From: Baylisascaris procyonis
Lineage: Eukaryota; Nematoda; Chromadorea; Rhabditida; Ascarididae
Reading direction: 5' to 3'
Assembly: GCA_037389465.1 (NCBI GenBank)
Contig: JAZARR010000154.1
Span: 2,480,001 to 2,544,000 of the forward strand
DNA length: 64,000 nt
The notes beneath the pieces were generated by a model. The model was not told the origin of the DNA and did no database searches. It was given only the letters and a program-made list of their open reading frames with translations. Of the stretch, positions 25,401-36,983 are shown in pieces. Positions within the stretch are counted from its first letter, which is position 1. The number at the start of each line of letters is the position of its first letter. The position numbers were made by a program, and so were the translations under genes.

Positions 25401-28400
25401 AGGCACAGAGTCAGATGCCGAAGAACAACCTGGCAGTGCAGCCTCAGTCTCAGCAACAACTACAAGCGTCATCTCAGGAGGGACCAAAACAAGGAAAAAT
25501 ATCGGAACATTGGCCAGAACCTAGCTACGCTCACCAAACAAAGCAACAACTGGATCCGACGCAGATGCTACAGCATGCTATGTTGATGACACGACAACAG
25601 CCACAGTCCATTTCAATGCTTCAGCAGAATAAAACGCCTACACAAGAACAAATCCAAGCGCCACAACAAAACGCACTCCAAGGGCAACTTCCGCAAAATT
25701 TTTCACTTCATACGCTGACAGCTTTACCGGCGCAGGCAAACGTGCGGCAGGTAGATCCAATGCAAGGCCAAGAACAGGTCCCGCGGCAGACAGGACGGAC
25801 GACGCAAGGGACCGTGCAGCAGCAGTCTTCGAGGCACAGTCAGATGCAGCAACAACAACAACAGGCTCAGCAAGCTGCACAGCGAGCTGCGCAACAAGAG
25901 GCAGAGCGACAGCGTCAGATGCGATTGCAGCAACTGCAACAGGCCCAACAAGCTACTCGAATGGCTGCACAGCAGCAAGCCGAGAAGCAGCGTCAGATGG
26001 AGCTACAACAACAGGCTCAGCAAGCTGCACAGCGAGCTGCGCAACAAGAGGCAGAGCGACAGCGTCAGATGCAGCTACAACAACAACAGGCTCAGCTATC
26101 TGCACAAAGAGCTGCGCAACAGCAGGCAGAGCGACAGCGTCAAATGCGGTGGCAGCAGCTGCAACAGGCCCAACAAGCTACTCGATTGGCTGCACAGCAG
26201 CAAGCCGAGAAGCAGCGTCAGATGCAGCTACAACAACAACAGGCTCAGCTATCTGCACAAAGAGCTGCGCAACAGCAGGCAGAGCGACAGCGTCAAATGC
26301 GGTGGCAGCAGCTGCAACAGGCCCAACAAGCTACTCGATTGGCTGCACAGCAGCAAGCCGAGAAGCAGCGTCAGATGCAGCTACAACAACAACAGGCTCA
26401 GCTATCTGCACAAAGAGCTGCGCAACAGGAGGCAGAGCGACAGCGTCAGATGCAGCTACAACAACAACAGGCTCAGCAAGCTGCACAGCGAGCTGCGCAA
26501 CAAGAGGCAGAGCGGCAGCGTCAGATGCAGCTACAACAACAACAGGCTCAGCTATCCGCACAAAGAGCTGCGCAACAGGAGGCAGAGCGACAGCGTCAAA
26601 TGCGGTGGCAGCAGCTGCAACAGGCCCAACAAGCTACTCGATTGGCTGCACAGCAGCAAGCCGAGAAGCAGCGCCAGATGCAGCTACAACAACAACAGGC
26701 TCAGCAAGCTGCACAGCGAGCTGCGCAACAAGAGGCAGAGCGGCAGCGTCAGATGCAGCTACAACAACAACAGGCTCAGCTATCTGCACAAAGAGCTGCG
26801 CAACCGGAGGCAGAGCGACAGCGTCAAATGCGGTGGCAGCAGCTGCAACAGGCCCAACAAGCTACTCGATTGGCTGCACAGCAGCAAGCCGAGAAGCAGC
26901 GTCAGATGCAGCTACAACAACAACAGGCTCAGCTATCTGCACAAAGAGCTGCGCAACAGGAGGCAGAGCGACAGCGTCAGATGCAGCTACAACAACAACA
27001 GGCTCAGCAAGCTGCACAGCGAGCTGCGCAACAAGAGGCAGAGCGGCAGCGTCAGATGCAGCTACAACAACAACAGGCTCAGCTATCCGCACAAAGAGCT
27101 GCGCAACAGGAGGCAGAGCGACAGCGTCAAATGCGGTGGCAGCAGCTGCAACAGGCCCAACAAGCTACTCGATTGGCTGCACAGCAGCAAGCCGAGAAGC
27201 AGCGCCAGATGCAGCTACAACAGCAGGCTCAGCTATCTGCACAGAGAGCTGCGCAACAGGAGGCAGAGCGACAGCGTCAGATGCAGCTACAACAACAACA
27301 GGCTCAGCTATCTGCACAAAGAGCTGCGCAACAGGAGGCAGAGCGACAGCGTCAAATGCGGTGGCAGCAGCTGCAACAGGCCCAACAAGCTACTCGATTG
27401 GCTGCACAGCAGCAAGCCGAGAAGCAGCGTCAGATGCAGCTACAACAACAACAGGCTCAGCTATCTGCACAAAGAGCTGCGCAACAGGAGGCAGAGCGAC
27501 AGCGTCAAATGCGGTGGCAGCAGCTGCAACAGGCCCAACAAGCTACTCGATTGGCTGCACAGCAGCAAGCCGAGAAGCAGCGTCAGATGCAGCTACAACA
27601 ACAACAGGCTCAGCTATCTGCACAAAGAGCTGCGCAACAGGAGGCAGAGCGACAGCGTCAAATGCGGTGGCAGCAGCTGCAACAGGCCCAACAAGCTACT
27701 CGACTGGCTGCACAGCAGCAAGCCGAGAAGCAGCGTCAGATGCAGCTACAACAAGAACAGGCTCAGCTATCTGCACAAAGAGCTGCGCAACAGGAGGCAG
27801 AGCGACAGCGTCAGATGCAGCTACAACAACAACAGGCTCAGCAAGCTGCACAGCGAGCTGCGCAACAAGAGGCAGAGCGGCAGCGTCAGATGCAGCTACA
27901 ACAACAACAGGCTCAGCTATCCGCACAAAGAGCTGCGCAACAGGAGGCAGAGCGACAGCGTCAAATGCGGTGGCAGCAGCTGCAACAGGCCCAACAAGCT
28001 ACTCGATTGGCTGCACAGCAGCAAGCCGAGAAGCAGCGCCAGATGCAGCTACAACAGCAGGCTCAGCTATCTGCACAGAGAGCTGCGCAACAGGAGGCAG
28101 AGCGACAGCGTCAGATGCAGCTACAACAACAACAGGCTCAGCTATCTGCACAAAGAGCTGCGCAACCGGAGGCAGAGCGACAGCGTCAAATGCGGTGGCA
28201 GCAGCTGCAACAGGCCCAACAAGCTACTCGATTGGCTGCACAGCAGCAAGCCGAGAAGCAGCGTCAGATGCAGCTACAACAACAACAGGCTCAGCTATCT
28301 GCACAAAGAGCTGCGCAACAGGAGGCAGAGCGACAGCGTCAGATGCAGCTACAACAACAACAGGCTCAGCAAGCTGCACAGCGAGCTGCGCAACAAGAGG

Positions 28401-31400
28401 CAGAGCGGCAGCGTCAGATGCAGCTACAACAACAACAGGCTCAGCTATCCGCACAAAGAGCTGCGCAACAGGAGGCAGAGCGACAGCGTCAAATGCGGTG
28501 GCAGCAGCTGCAACAGGCCCAACAAGCTACTCGATTGGCTGCACAGCAGCAAGCCGAGAAGCAGCGTCAGATGCAGCTACAACAACAACAGGCTCAGCTA
28601 TCTGCACAAAGAGCTGCGCAACAGGAGGCAGAGCGACAGCGTCAAATGCGGTGGCAGCAGCTGCAACAGGCCCAACAAGCTACTCGACTGGCTGCACAGC
28701 AGCAAGCCGAGAAGCAGCGTCAGATGCAGCTACAACAAGAACAGGCTCAGCTATCTGCACAAAGAGCTGCGCAACAGGAGGCAGAGCGACAGCGTCAGAT
28801 GCAGCTACAACAACAACAGGCTCAGCAAGCTGCACAGCGAGCTGCGCAACAAGAGGCAGAGCGGCAGCGTCAGATGCAGCTACAACAACAACAGGCTCAG
28901 CTATCCGCACAAAGAGCTGCGCAACAGGAGGCAGAGCGACAGCGTCAAATGCGGTGGCAGCAGCTGCAACAGGCCCAACAAGCTACTCGATTGGCTGCAC
29001 AGCAGCAAGCCGAGAAGCAGCGCCAGATGCAGCTACAACAGCAGGCTCAGCTATCTGCACAGAGAGCTGCGCAACAGGAGGCAGAGCGACAGCGTCAGAT
29101 GCAGCTACAACAACAACAGGCTCAGCTATCTGCACAAAGAGCTGCGCAACCGGAGGCAGAGCGACAGCGTCAAATGCGGTGGCAGCAGCTGCAACAGGCC
29201 CAACAAGCTACTCGATTGGCTGCACAGCAGCAAGCCGAGAAGCAGCGTCAGATGCAGCTACAACAACAACAGGCTCAGCTATCTGCACAAAGAGCTGCGC
29301 AACAGGAGGCAGAGCGACAGCGTCAGATGCAGCTACAACAACAACAGGCTCAGCAAGCTGCACAGCGAGCTGCGCAACAAGAGGCAGAGCGGCAGCGTCA
29401 GATGCAGCTACAACAACAACAGGCTCAGCTATCCGCACAAAGAGGTGCGCAACAGGAGGCAGAGCGACAGCGTCAAATGCGGTGGCAGCAGCTGCAACAG
29501 GCCCAACAAGCTACTCGATTGGCTGCACAGCAGCAAGCCGAGAAGCAGCGCCAGATGCAGCTACAACAGCAGGCTCAGCTATCTGCACAGAGAGCTGCGC
29601 AACAGGAGGCAGAGCGACAGCGTCAGATGCAGCTACAACAACAACAGGCTCAGCTATCTGCACAAAGAGCTGCGCAACAGGAGGCAGAGCGACAGCGTCA
29701 AATGCGGTGGCAGCAGCTGCAACAGGCCCAACAAGCTACTCGATTGGCTGCACAGCAGCAAGCCGAGAAGCAGCGTCAGATGCAGCTACAACAACAACAG
29801 GCTCAGCTATCTGCACAAAGAGCTGCGCAACAGGAGGCAGAGCGACAGCGTCAAATGCGGTGGCAGCAGCTGCAACAGGCCCAACAAGCTACTCGATTGG
29901 CTGCACAGCAGCAAGCCGAGAAGCAGCGTCAGATGCAGCTACAACAACAACAGGCTCAGCTATCTGCACAAAGAGCTGCGCAACAGGAGGCAGAGCGACA
30001 GCGTCAAATGCGGTGGCAGCAGCTGCAACAGGCCCAACAAGCTACTCGACTGGCTGCACAGCAGCAAGCCGAGAAGCAGCGTCAGATGGAGCTACAACAG
30101 CAGGCTCAGCTATCTGCACAGAGAGCTGCGCAACAGGAGGCAGAGCGACAGCGTCAGATGCAGCTACAACAACAACAGGCTCAGCAAGCTGCACAGCGAG
30201 CTGCGCAACAAGAGGCAGAGCGGCAGCATCAGATGCGATTGCAGCAACTGCAACAGGCCCAACAAGCTACTCGATTGGCTGCACAGCAGCAAGCCGAGAA
30301 GCAGCGTCAGATGGAGCTACAACAGCAGGCTCAGCTATCTGCACAGACAGCTGCGCAACAGGAGGCAGAGCGACAGCGTCAGATGCAGCTACAACAACAA
30401 CAGGCTCAGCAAGCTGCACAGCGAGCTGCGCAACAAGAGGCAGAGCGGCAGCGTCAGATGCAGCTACAACAACAACAGGCTCAGCTATCTGCACAAAGAG
30501 CTGCGCAACAGGAGGCAGAGCGACAGCGTCAAATGCGGTGGCAGCAGCTGCAACAGGCCCAACAAGCTACTCGATTGGCTGCACAGCAGCAAGCCGAGAA
30601 GCAGCGCCAGATGGAGCTACAACAGCAGGCTCAGCTATCTGCACAGAGAGCTGCGCAACAGGAGGCAGAGCGACAGCGTCAGATGCAGCTACAACAACAA
30701 CAGGCTCAGCAAGCTGCACAGCGAGCTGCGCAACAAGAGGCAGAGCGGCAGCGTCAGATGCGATTGCAGCAACTGCAACAGGCCCAACAAGCTACTCGAA
30801 TGGCTGCACAGCAGCAAGCGGAGAAGCAGCGTCAGATGGAGCTACAACAACAGGCTCAGCAAGCTGCACAGCGAGTTGCGCAACAAGAGGCAGAGCGGCA
30901 GCGTCAGATGCAGCTACGACAACAACAGGCTCAGCAAGCTGCACAGCGAGCTGCGCAACAAGAGGCAGAGCGGCAGCATCAGATGCGATTGCAGCAACTG
31001 CAACAGGCCCAACAAGCTACTCGATTGGCTGCACAGCAGCAAGCCGAGAAGCAGCGTCAGATGGAGCTGCAACAGCAGGCTCAGCTATCTGCACAGACGG
31101 CTGCGCAACAGGAGGCAGAGCGACAGCGTCAGATGCAGCTACAACAACAACAGGCTCAGCAAGCTGCACAGCGAGCTGCGCAACAAGAGGCAGAGCGGCA
31201 GCGTCAGATGCGATTGCAGCAACTGCAACAGGCCCTTCAAGCTACTCGAACTGCTGCGCAGCAACAAGCCGAGAAGCAGCGTCAGATGGAGTTACTGCAG
31301 CAGGCACAAGCTCATCAAGCCGCACAGCGCAGGGCTGCGCAGCAACTTTCCGAGCTGCAACGTCAAATACAGTTTCAGCAACAGCAACGGGCCGAACAAG

Positions 31401-34400
31401 CTGCACAGGAGGCTGCACAGCAGCAGACCCAGAAGCAGCTTCAGATGCCACCACTATTGCAAAGAAGGGAAGCTGCAGGATCACGAGATATATTGAGAAT
31501 GTTGCCACCAAAAGCCGTAGCAGCGTTGCCGGTAAAGCGGTCGGAAGACCAATCTGAAATGGAAAGGAAGTTGCTCAGTCTAGCCGAGCAGCAAAAAGTT
31601 GCTGAGCTAGAGGCCGAACGCCTGTTCGAACTTGAGAAGTGGAGCTCGATGCGGGAGCAACAAACGAAAATACGGCTGTTGCAAAAGGCGATAGAGAGGA
31701 CAAGACAACAAGGAGGTGAAGGAAATTATGCAGTTCGCAGACAAAATCAGAGCTTAAACCATCATCAAGTTCCTAATGAGGGCCGAGAACGGCACCTGCC
31801 CATCTCATCCCAACAGCACGTTCAGTCATATGTGTCGCCATACGCATCGAGTGGGAATCAGCGCTCGTTTTCCATCAACGAGAATCAACTGCTGCAATCT
31901 ATCATGCAGCAAGGAAACTCAGCGATCAAGACGTTTACAAAAACAACAGAAGGATTATCTGGAATCGTAAGTTAACTTTATGCACTCAATGATTTATTTG
32001 CGTTGGTTTGAGAAATTGCAACATTCAGGAAAAACTGGTAATAGAAGCAACACTTCCATGCTTCCGTAGCAGAAACCGAGCTCACTTTGCAGTTTTCTTA
32101 GGTAAGTTACACACCTGCAGCAGCGATCAATAAAATTTACTTTTCACCGTATCGCTTCCTCGTATACTTTGTACTTGCCGTGATCCTCTTCTCAAATAAT
32201 TTTTCTGTGCTGATTTTTGTTAGAGTAGCTCTGAAGATTGCCAGAAGGATAAAGTGTGCGCGAAGAAGACAAAGAAAAAATTGGCCTTGTTTTTTAGTGA
32301 ACTGCTGATGCCTTAATCACTTTGCATCAGCGTTTCAATTCCACCGACTCAATAATTTGGTTAACTTTGAAGCTATACACCTTAATGGAGTGTCTTACCA
32401 TTTGGATGGAGGTAACAGTCTTAGCGGTAAATAATTTACATGATAGGCGATTTCTCATGGCAAGCGTTACGGTGTCTGTCACACTCATGAGGGACCCTGA
32501 GTGGTGATTTTGAAATTTTTCAATTTTGTCTAAGAACAAAGAACTGTCAGAGTTAAGCCTCTTCACAGTTTTTTTGCGTAATTTTTCTGCTTGCATAGAT
32601 CTCATTACCTGCTGTTCCATGCATTTTTGAGATTCATAAACTACTCTGCTTACGACAAATCTAGTTATGCTGGCGATTGTCTAAGCATTATGTTGAAATT
32701 TTACCACAAAAATCTGGACTAATATCGATGTCTGGCAATTGCAACGATAGAATTGAACCATCCTGGCTTCAAGATCAAAAACTATACGACTCATTAAGAT
32801 ATAAGCCAATAAAATGGGGTATGAATGTGTGGAATTTTTTCGCTCAACTGTTAAATTCACTGAACATTAGATCAACATCTTTCTTGGGGATTGCTGTCGA
32901 AGCCTTGCGTGTAGACATGAACAGACGAACAGACGAAAATATGAGACTATAATGCGTTTTGCAGTTCGTTTCAAAAGTGCCTACAACTAGTCATTTGCGC
33001 AAGCAGCTGACGATGTATCATTTTTTGAATTGCACCTTGTACCGTCAGTAAAATCGTGGTCCTACTGCGCCTTTCATGGGAGATGTTATTCTTTAATTCC
33101 AACCGGTTTTTCTTCCGCTTGAAATCTTCGCGCTCGCTGTTCGAGCGTTGCACTTTCAAATAACTGAGTTGCTAATATTCATGACTTAAAATTTGAATAT
33201 AGACTGGAATGTATAAGGAGACTTCTTGCATCAACAGTGAATGATCTCATCAAAAACTATGACACTCGATTACAAACAAATGCGAACGATCTTCATCAGT
33301 ATAGGATTTTATTGTGATATTAAGAAAATATTCAAATCGCAGCATTCAGGGACTAAACTCAGCCATTCTACGCGATCTGCTGGTGCAGAAAAGACATACG
33401 CCACTATCTAAATACTTCGCTGGCGTGAGTTTTGCTCTTTGGCTCATTTACTTCGAAGTACAGTTTTCAAATCAATGAATGCTCAATAAAGATTACAAAG
33501 GAGGATTGCAAGTTTTTCATTTTATAATGGGACTGATTCGTGCGCACATAAATGTGAGACGAAAATTACGAACTGTAAGAAGTGGGAGACCTTAATGGTC
33601 TGCTGAAAACCAAGAAACTGACCTTGTTGCAATATTATCATTAGTTTCTGTGAAATCCACGTTGAGATTTAGTTAAATTCGCAAGTGCTGCGGATTCTTT
33701 GTTACAACTTTCCGCTTTACAAATTTTGTATGAGCTGTAGAGATTAGATCTCAAATACATTAACTGAAAAGCTGGAGTTCAGCATTGCAGTGCTAGCGTT
33801 CACTTAAAATAGTTCGGGATAACAACGCAGCAAGGTTGCTATATCCCATTATCGCAATCCTCGATTGCCTTAGGCTCTTCATGGCCGTAAATTTCCTGTT
33901 TTATACATACCTTCTGCGCAAATCTTTGTTACGATTCAAAGCTGCTGCCGACTCGAGTTATTTTGCTCTGCAAAACGAACATCGTATCACCGATCTTACA
34001 ATAAAATTACTCGGGATGAATAAAATTGAATTGATAGTAAATTTTTGCATTTAATTTTGGAAAATTCGAGTGAAGTGTCTTGCAGTGACATATAGCGCCG
34101 TTTAAAACCGCGTAAAAGAATCTTCCTCATATCCCATCATTCATCATAGAGCAACCGCCAAACTATGAAGACAAGCTACAAAATGCTTATGAAGTTCTGC
34201 CAGCTGCACTGATTTCAGCTTTAAGTGCTGGTGGCCTTATTGAGAAGTACTGTCAACAGAATTAGTTGAAATTGTTGAAAATTCGGCCTGCAGTTTTATT
34301 TCCGCAAAAGAATACGAAGTCTCGATGGGCAGTTCTCATCTTCCGTGGTTTTTTCTGCGGGCGTGCAATGTAGTTGACATATCCGATGCAAATGAAGGTC

Positions 34401-35263
34401 TATCATAGCATTAATATGCCTAATTTCGGTCATTTAATTTCAAAAAAAAGGAGCATTTATTACAAACATTCTCGAGATGTAATGATGTTGTGATTAGTGT
34501 GGTGGTAAAGGAGAAGGAAGGATTGCAAAACGTTCATTGGGTAAGAACTTCAGTGCCAAAGTGTGCGAAGTTGCCGAAGAAGTATTATGCCGAAATAGTG
34601 CTTATTAGAAGGCAAGCTTGGCATATGAACACAGATAAGGAAAGGGAAAAGTACTGATGTTGACGAAGGCACCATATTTATCTAATGTGTGGAAACGAAA
34701 AACTTAGCAGTCAATTTATTTGATTTGAAGAGAGAGAGAAGTGACGGATCAGAGGATGTACCATATCTGAAAATTAGCAGTAAAGGATCTTATCCTTATT
34801 ATCTTATCTTTATTACGTGATATGAATGCACTCGGAATGATATACGAGTTTGCGTTGTGTTATGTTATTGCAGCACGAAATTAATCGTTTTTATTTGCGT
34901 AATTCGAAAATTGAACAATTCAAATCGATTTTCAGCCCATAATTATCGATCAAGACCCAGAGCACGTCGAAATTAAACTACCCAATAACATCCTACCGGA
35001 TGCTGAAGTAAGTTTCATGCTTTCTTTTCTCAACTTTGATTTCTTCGTTGATGAACAAAAAATGATGAGCAAAAATTTCATGACTAGGTCATACGCACTT
35101 CAATGTTTTAATGTTTTGCTGTAAGGCACTAACAATATTTTTATTTTTATGTAAATAAATAGATAGATGCATTTATATAAACTATTGCAGCAATCCTAAT
35201 CTGAATGAACAGAAATTGTATCAATTTCAGGGACGTTTCATAATTGTGCCAGTGCATCAGTGA
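19435..35263 (+). CDS. giant Gln-rich tandem-repeat protein (prion-like/coiled-coil), about 2,990 residues
   Basis: Phase-matched exons: 19435-19482, 19924-19983, 20375-20419, 20983-21051, 21603-21680, 22671-22850, 23693-31966, 32029-32101, 34150-34193, 34936-35007 and 35231-35263 (TGA). The 8,274-base exon encodes 2,758 residues. It opens with a charged helix (NEWLKLQQLKLQQEKLN), continues about 700 Gln/Pro-rich residues with a recurring AIxMTRQQ motif, then about 1,860 residues of 24-26-residue repeats ending QRQM, then a charged tail (SLAEQQKVAELEAERLFELE) and a Ser/Asn/Gln-rich end. The upstream exons (such as IKTMGITPDNLIFAA and KVLPGGMLAEAKKDIS) and downstream ones (EKLVIEATLPCFRSRNRAHF, PNNILPDAE, GRFIIVPVHQ) are not repetitive and look constrained, but no family is recognised. 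No start codon is assigned: the only in-frame ATG in the first two exons (19948) follows an out-of-frame ATG at 19931, so an upstream start, possibly in the BTB exons, is likely. Small exons are provisional. Confidence 0.7.
25850..31446 (+). repeat. coding tandem array of 24-26-residue Gln/Ala/Arg/Glu units
   Basis: About 5.6 kb made of three main unit types, each ending QRQM: QLQQQQAQLSAQRAAQQE..., QLQQQQAQQAAQRAAQQE... and RWQQLQQAQQATRLAAQQ.... At about 75-78 bases each, roughly seventy copies are present (estimated from length, not counted). Nearly every length change is a multiple of three, keeping the frame. The edges are more diverged (RLQQ, ELQQQ, HQM variants), the centre almost identical. 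Residue pattern suggests a long charged helix or coiled coil with Arg/Glu/Lys clusters at fixed spacing. Confidence 0.95.
27680..29663 (+). repeat. higher-order duplication, two 984-base copies
   Basis: Rare variants recur exactly 984 bases apart: the cgactg/caagaacag pair near 27.70-27.75 and 28.69-28.74 kb, the agcgccag variant near 28.03 and 29.02 kb, and the caaccggagg (Gln to Pro) variant near 28.17 and 29.15 kb. One base differs near 29.44 kb (agaggtgcgc against agagctgcgc), changing Ala to Gly. Exact block ends are not resolved. Confidence 0.85.
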
Positions 35264-35358
35264 TCTCTATTTGATCCTTGAAGTCGTGAATACGACATTC
35301 CTTGTTTAAGAGAATGCACTCCCTTTTGTTCACAACTCTAACCATCACTTTTGCCTTC

Positions 35359-35364
35359 AATAAA
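35359..35364 (+). promoter_or_regulatory. poly(A) signal AATAAA of the Gln-rich gene
   Basis: AATAAA begins 96 bases after the TGA at 35261-35263, a normal nematode spacing, and supports the short final exon GRFIIVPVHQ-stop. Confidence 0.55.
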
Positions 35365-36847
35365 ATTTCATCCTTGTCTGATGTTGCATTTATTGAAGTT
35401 ATCACAATGGTAAAATTGCTGCTTTTGTATCAATTGTGGGCATCAGATATTGTTATGCAAGCGATGAGGAACAAACTTCGAAGCGAATATTGCTATTTCC
35501 TTCTCGTTTTTCACATATTTCGTGACATAATATGCGCTGACATGACATAAAAGATTTTCCCGTTGTAGTGTATGTTAGCTTTTACGGGGTTTTCATTAGC
35601 TACATGAGATCGTGCAATTCGCGAAGTTTTCCCAATTCCAAATGCCTTCAAACCGCATTCAGTAAAATAAGGATCGCAGAGGATACAACAATCGTTTGAA
35701 AAAATGCACGAGAGGAGCAAAGCCTGTTGTGTAAAATGTGATGTACGCTAGCACCTAAATCTACTTTTGTTCTTAAGATTATCAACAATCATTCGGATAT
35801 TTCTTTTGACTCAATGAATGTTCTGTTATTCAATTTGCAACTAGCTGGTAGACTTCAACTGTTCCCCTGATCTCAGTTTTGATTTCAATTCATGATCCCT
35901 TCCTTTTTCTGCCCGTCTAAGTGAGCAATGAGTCTCATCGATGCCGCCTCATCTCTAATGCTTTGGCGTTCACTAATCGCCTAAAGCGTTTCAACCTCTG
36001 ATGAGTTCATGTTTAATTGAGGCTGGATCTTTGATCATCGCGTTTGCCTGCTCCATTTCTTCTTTTTTTTTTTTGTTCGATTTTATGTTTCAAGCATCCT
36101 TCATTTTCCTTGCTAAACAAAGACCATTTCTTGCTTTATGTAGGCTTGTTGAATATGCCTAATTATGCTTTTGTTCTAAGCTCTTAGTGTGCTCGCAAAT
36201 TGTCTTTGAAAATATTGTGCGATCTCTGCGATGGACCAATTGCCCGATGATGTTGATATCTTCCCGTGGAACAATCATCATCTACTGTATATTTCTGAAG
36301 TTAGGCTGAGTCGTTGTTGCTACCTTGAGTTACCTGAAAGTGAAATAAGTCAATATTTAACAACATAGTAAACGATCATAACCGATTTTTTTGAAAAATA
36401 TGCAAACGGGAAAGACTTAATATGCAAGCTGACCAGGGAGCATTCAAATACTGAACAGTGGTATACAGCAACTGACCATTCGCTTTAGTTACTTTGTGCC
36501 CTTCACTCTTATCTCACATATATCATATCCTCCAGCGATATTTAATAAATTGTCCATTGTAAACGATTTTGGCAATCTACGTGTTGCTGCAGTAAATACA
36601 GTTAATTAGATAGACCGAGCAAATTTCCAAAACGATGTTATTGTTCGAATAGTTGGAAGAGTTAGTATAATTTGGCTTTATTCTCCGGAAATCATATAAT
36701 GAATCAGTGCATTATATAAGTAGTAAACAGTCATTCCTTGCAGATGGCTAATGAGTGGCTGCTGACATGATATCTTTGCAATGAAACTACTCCTAAATGC
36801 CATTTTGCTTGTTATATTTATTTTCGGGATTGAAATTATAAAATACG

Positions 36848-36850
<3 letters not shown>

Positions 36851-36935
<85 letters not shown>

Positions 36936-36940
36936 GTATA
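36851..36940. repeat. TA dinucleotide microsatellite
   Basis: About 90 bases of alternating TA, interrupted twice by TG near its right end. Confidence 0.95.
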
Positions 36941-36946
36941 CTTTCG

Positions 36947-36983
36947 GGTAGACTTGAACGTAGGTTCAACGTTCAAGTCTACC
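36947..36983. repeat. inverted repeat, 15-base arms and 7-base loop
   Basis: Arm ggtagacttgaacgt (36947-36961) pairs perfectly with acgttcaagtctacc (36969-36983) around the loop aggttca. It begins six bases after the TA tract. The same hairpin would form in RNA from either strand. Confidence 0.9.

Noticed and set aside
26331..30494. Series of nearly identical 75-76-codon minus-strand frames
   Set aside because: Complements of the repeat units; useful only as markers of the array period.
25850..31446. CRISPR-like direct repeats
   Set aside because: Units are contiguous coding repeats without unique spacers in a eukaryotic gene.
29445..31496. 683-codon basic open frame in the third plus-strand frame
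   Set aside because: Same cause: amplification of a stop-free unit.
26149..31557. 1,802-codon plus-strand open frame as a separate Ala/Thr/Ser-rich gene
   Set aside because: It lies wholly inside the Gln-rich exon, starts in mid-array, has no own promoter or splice sites, and is explained by the repeat units lacking a stop in that frame. Kept only as a finding.
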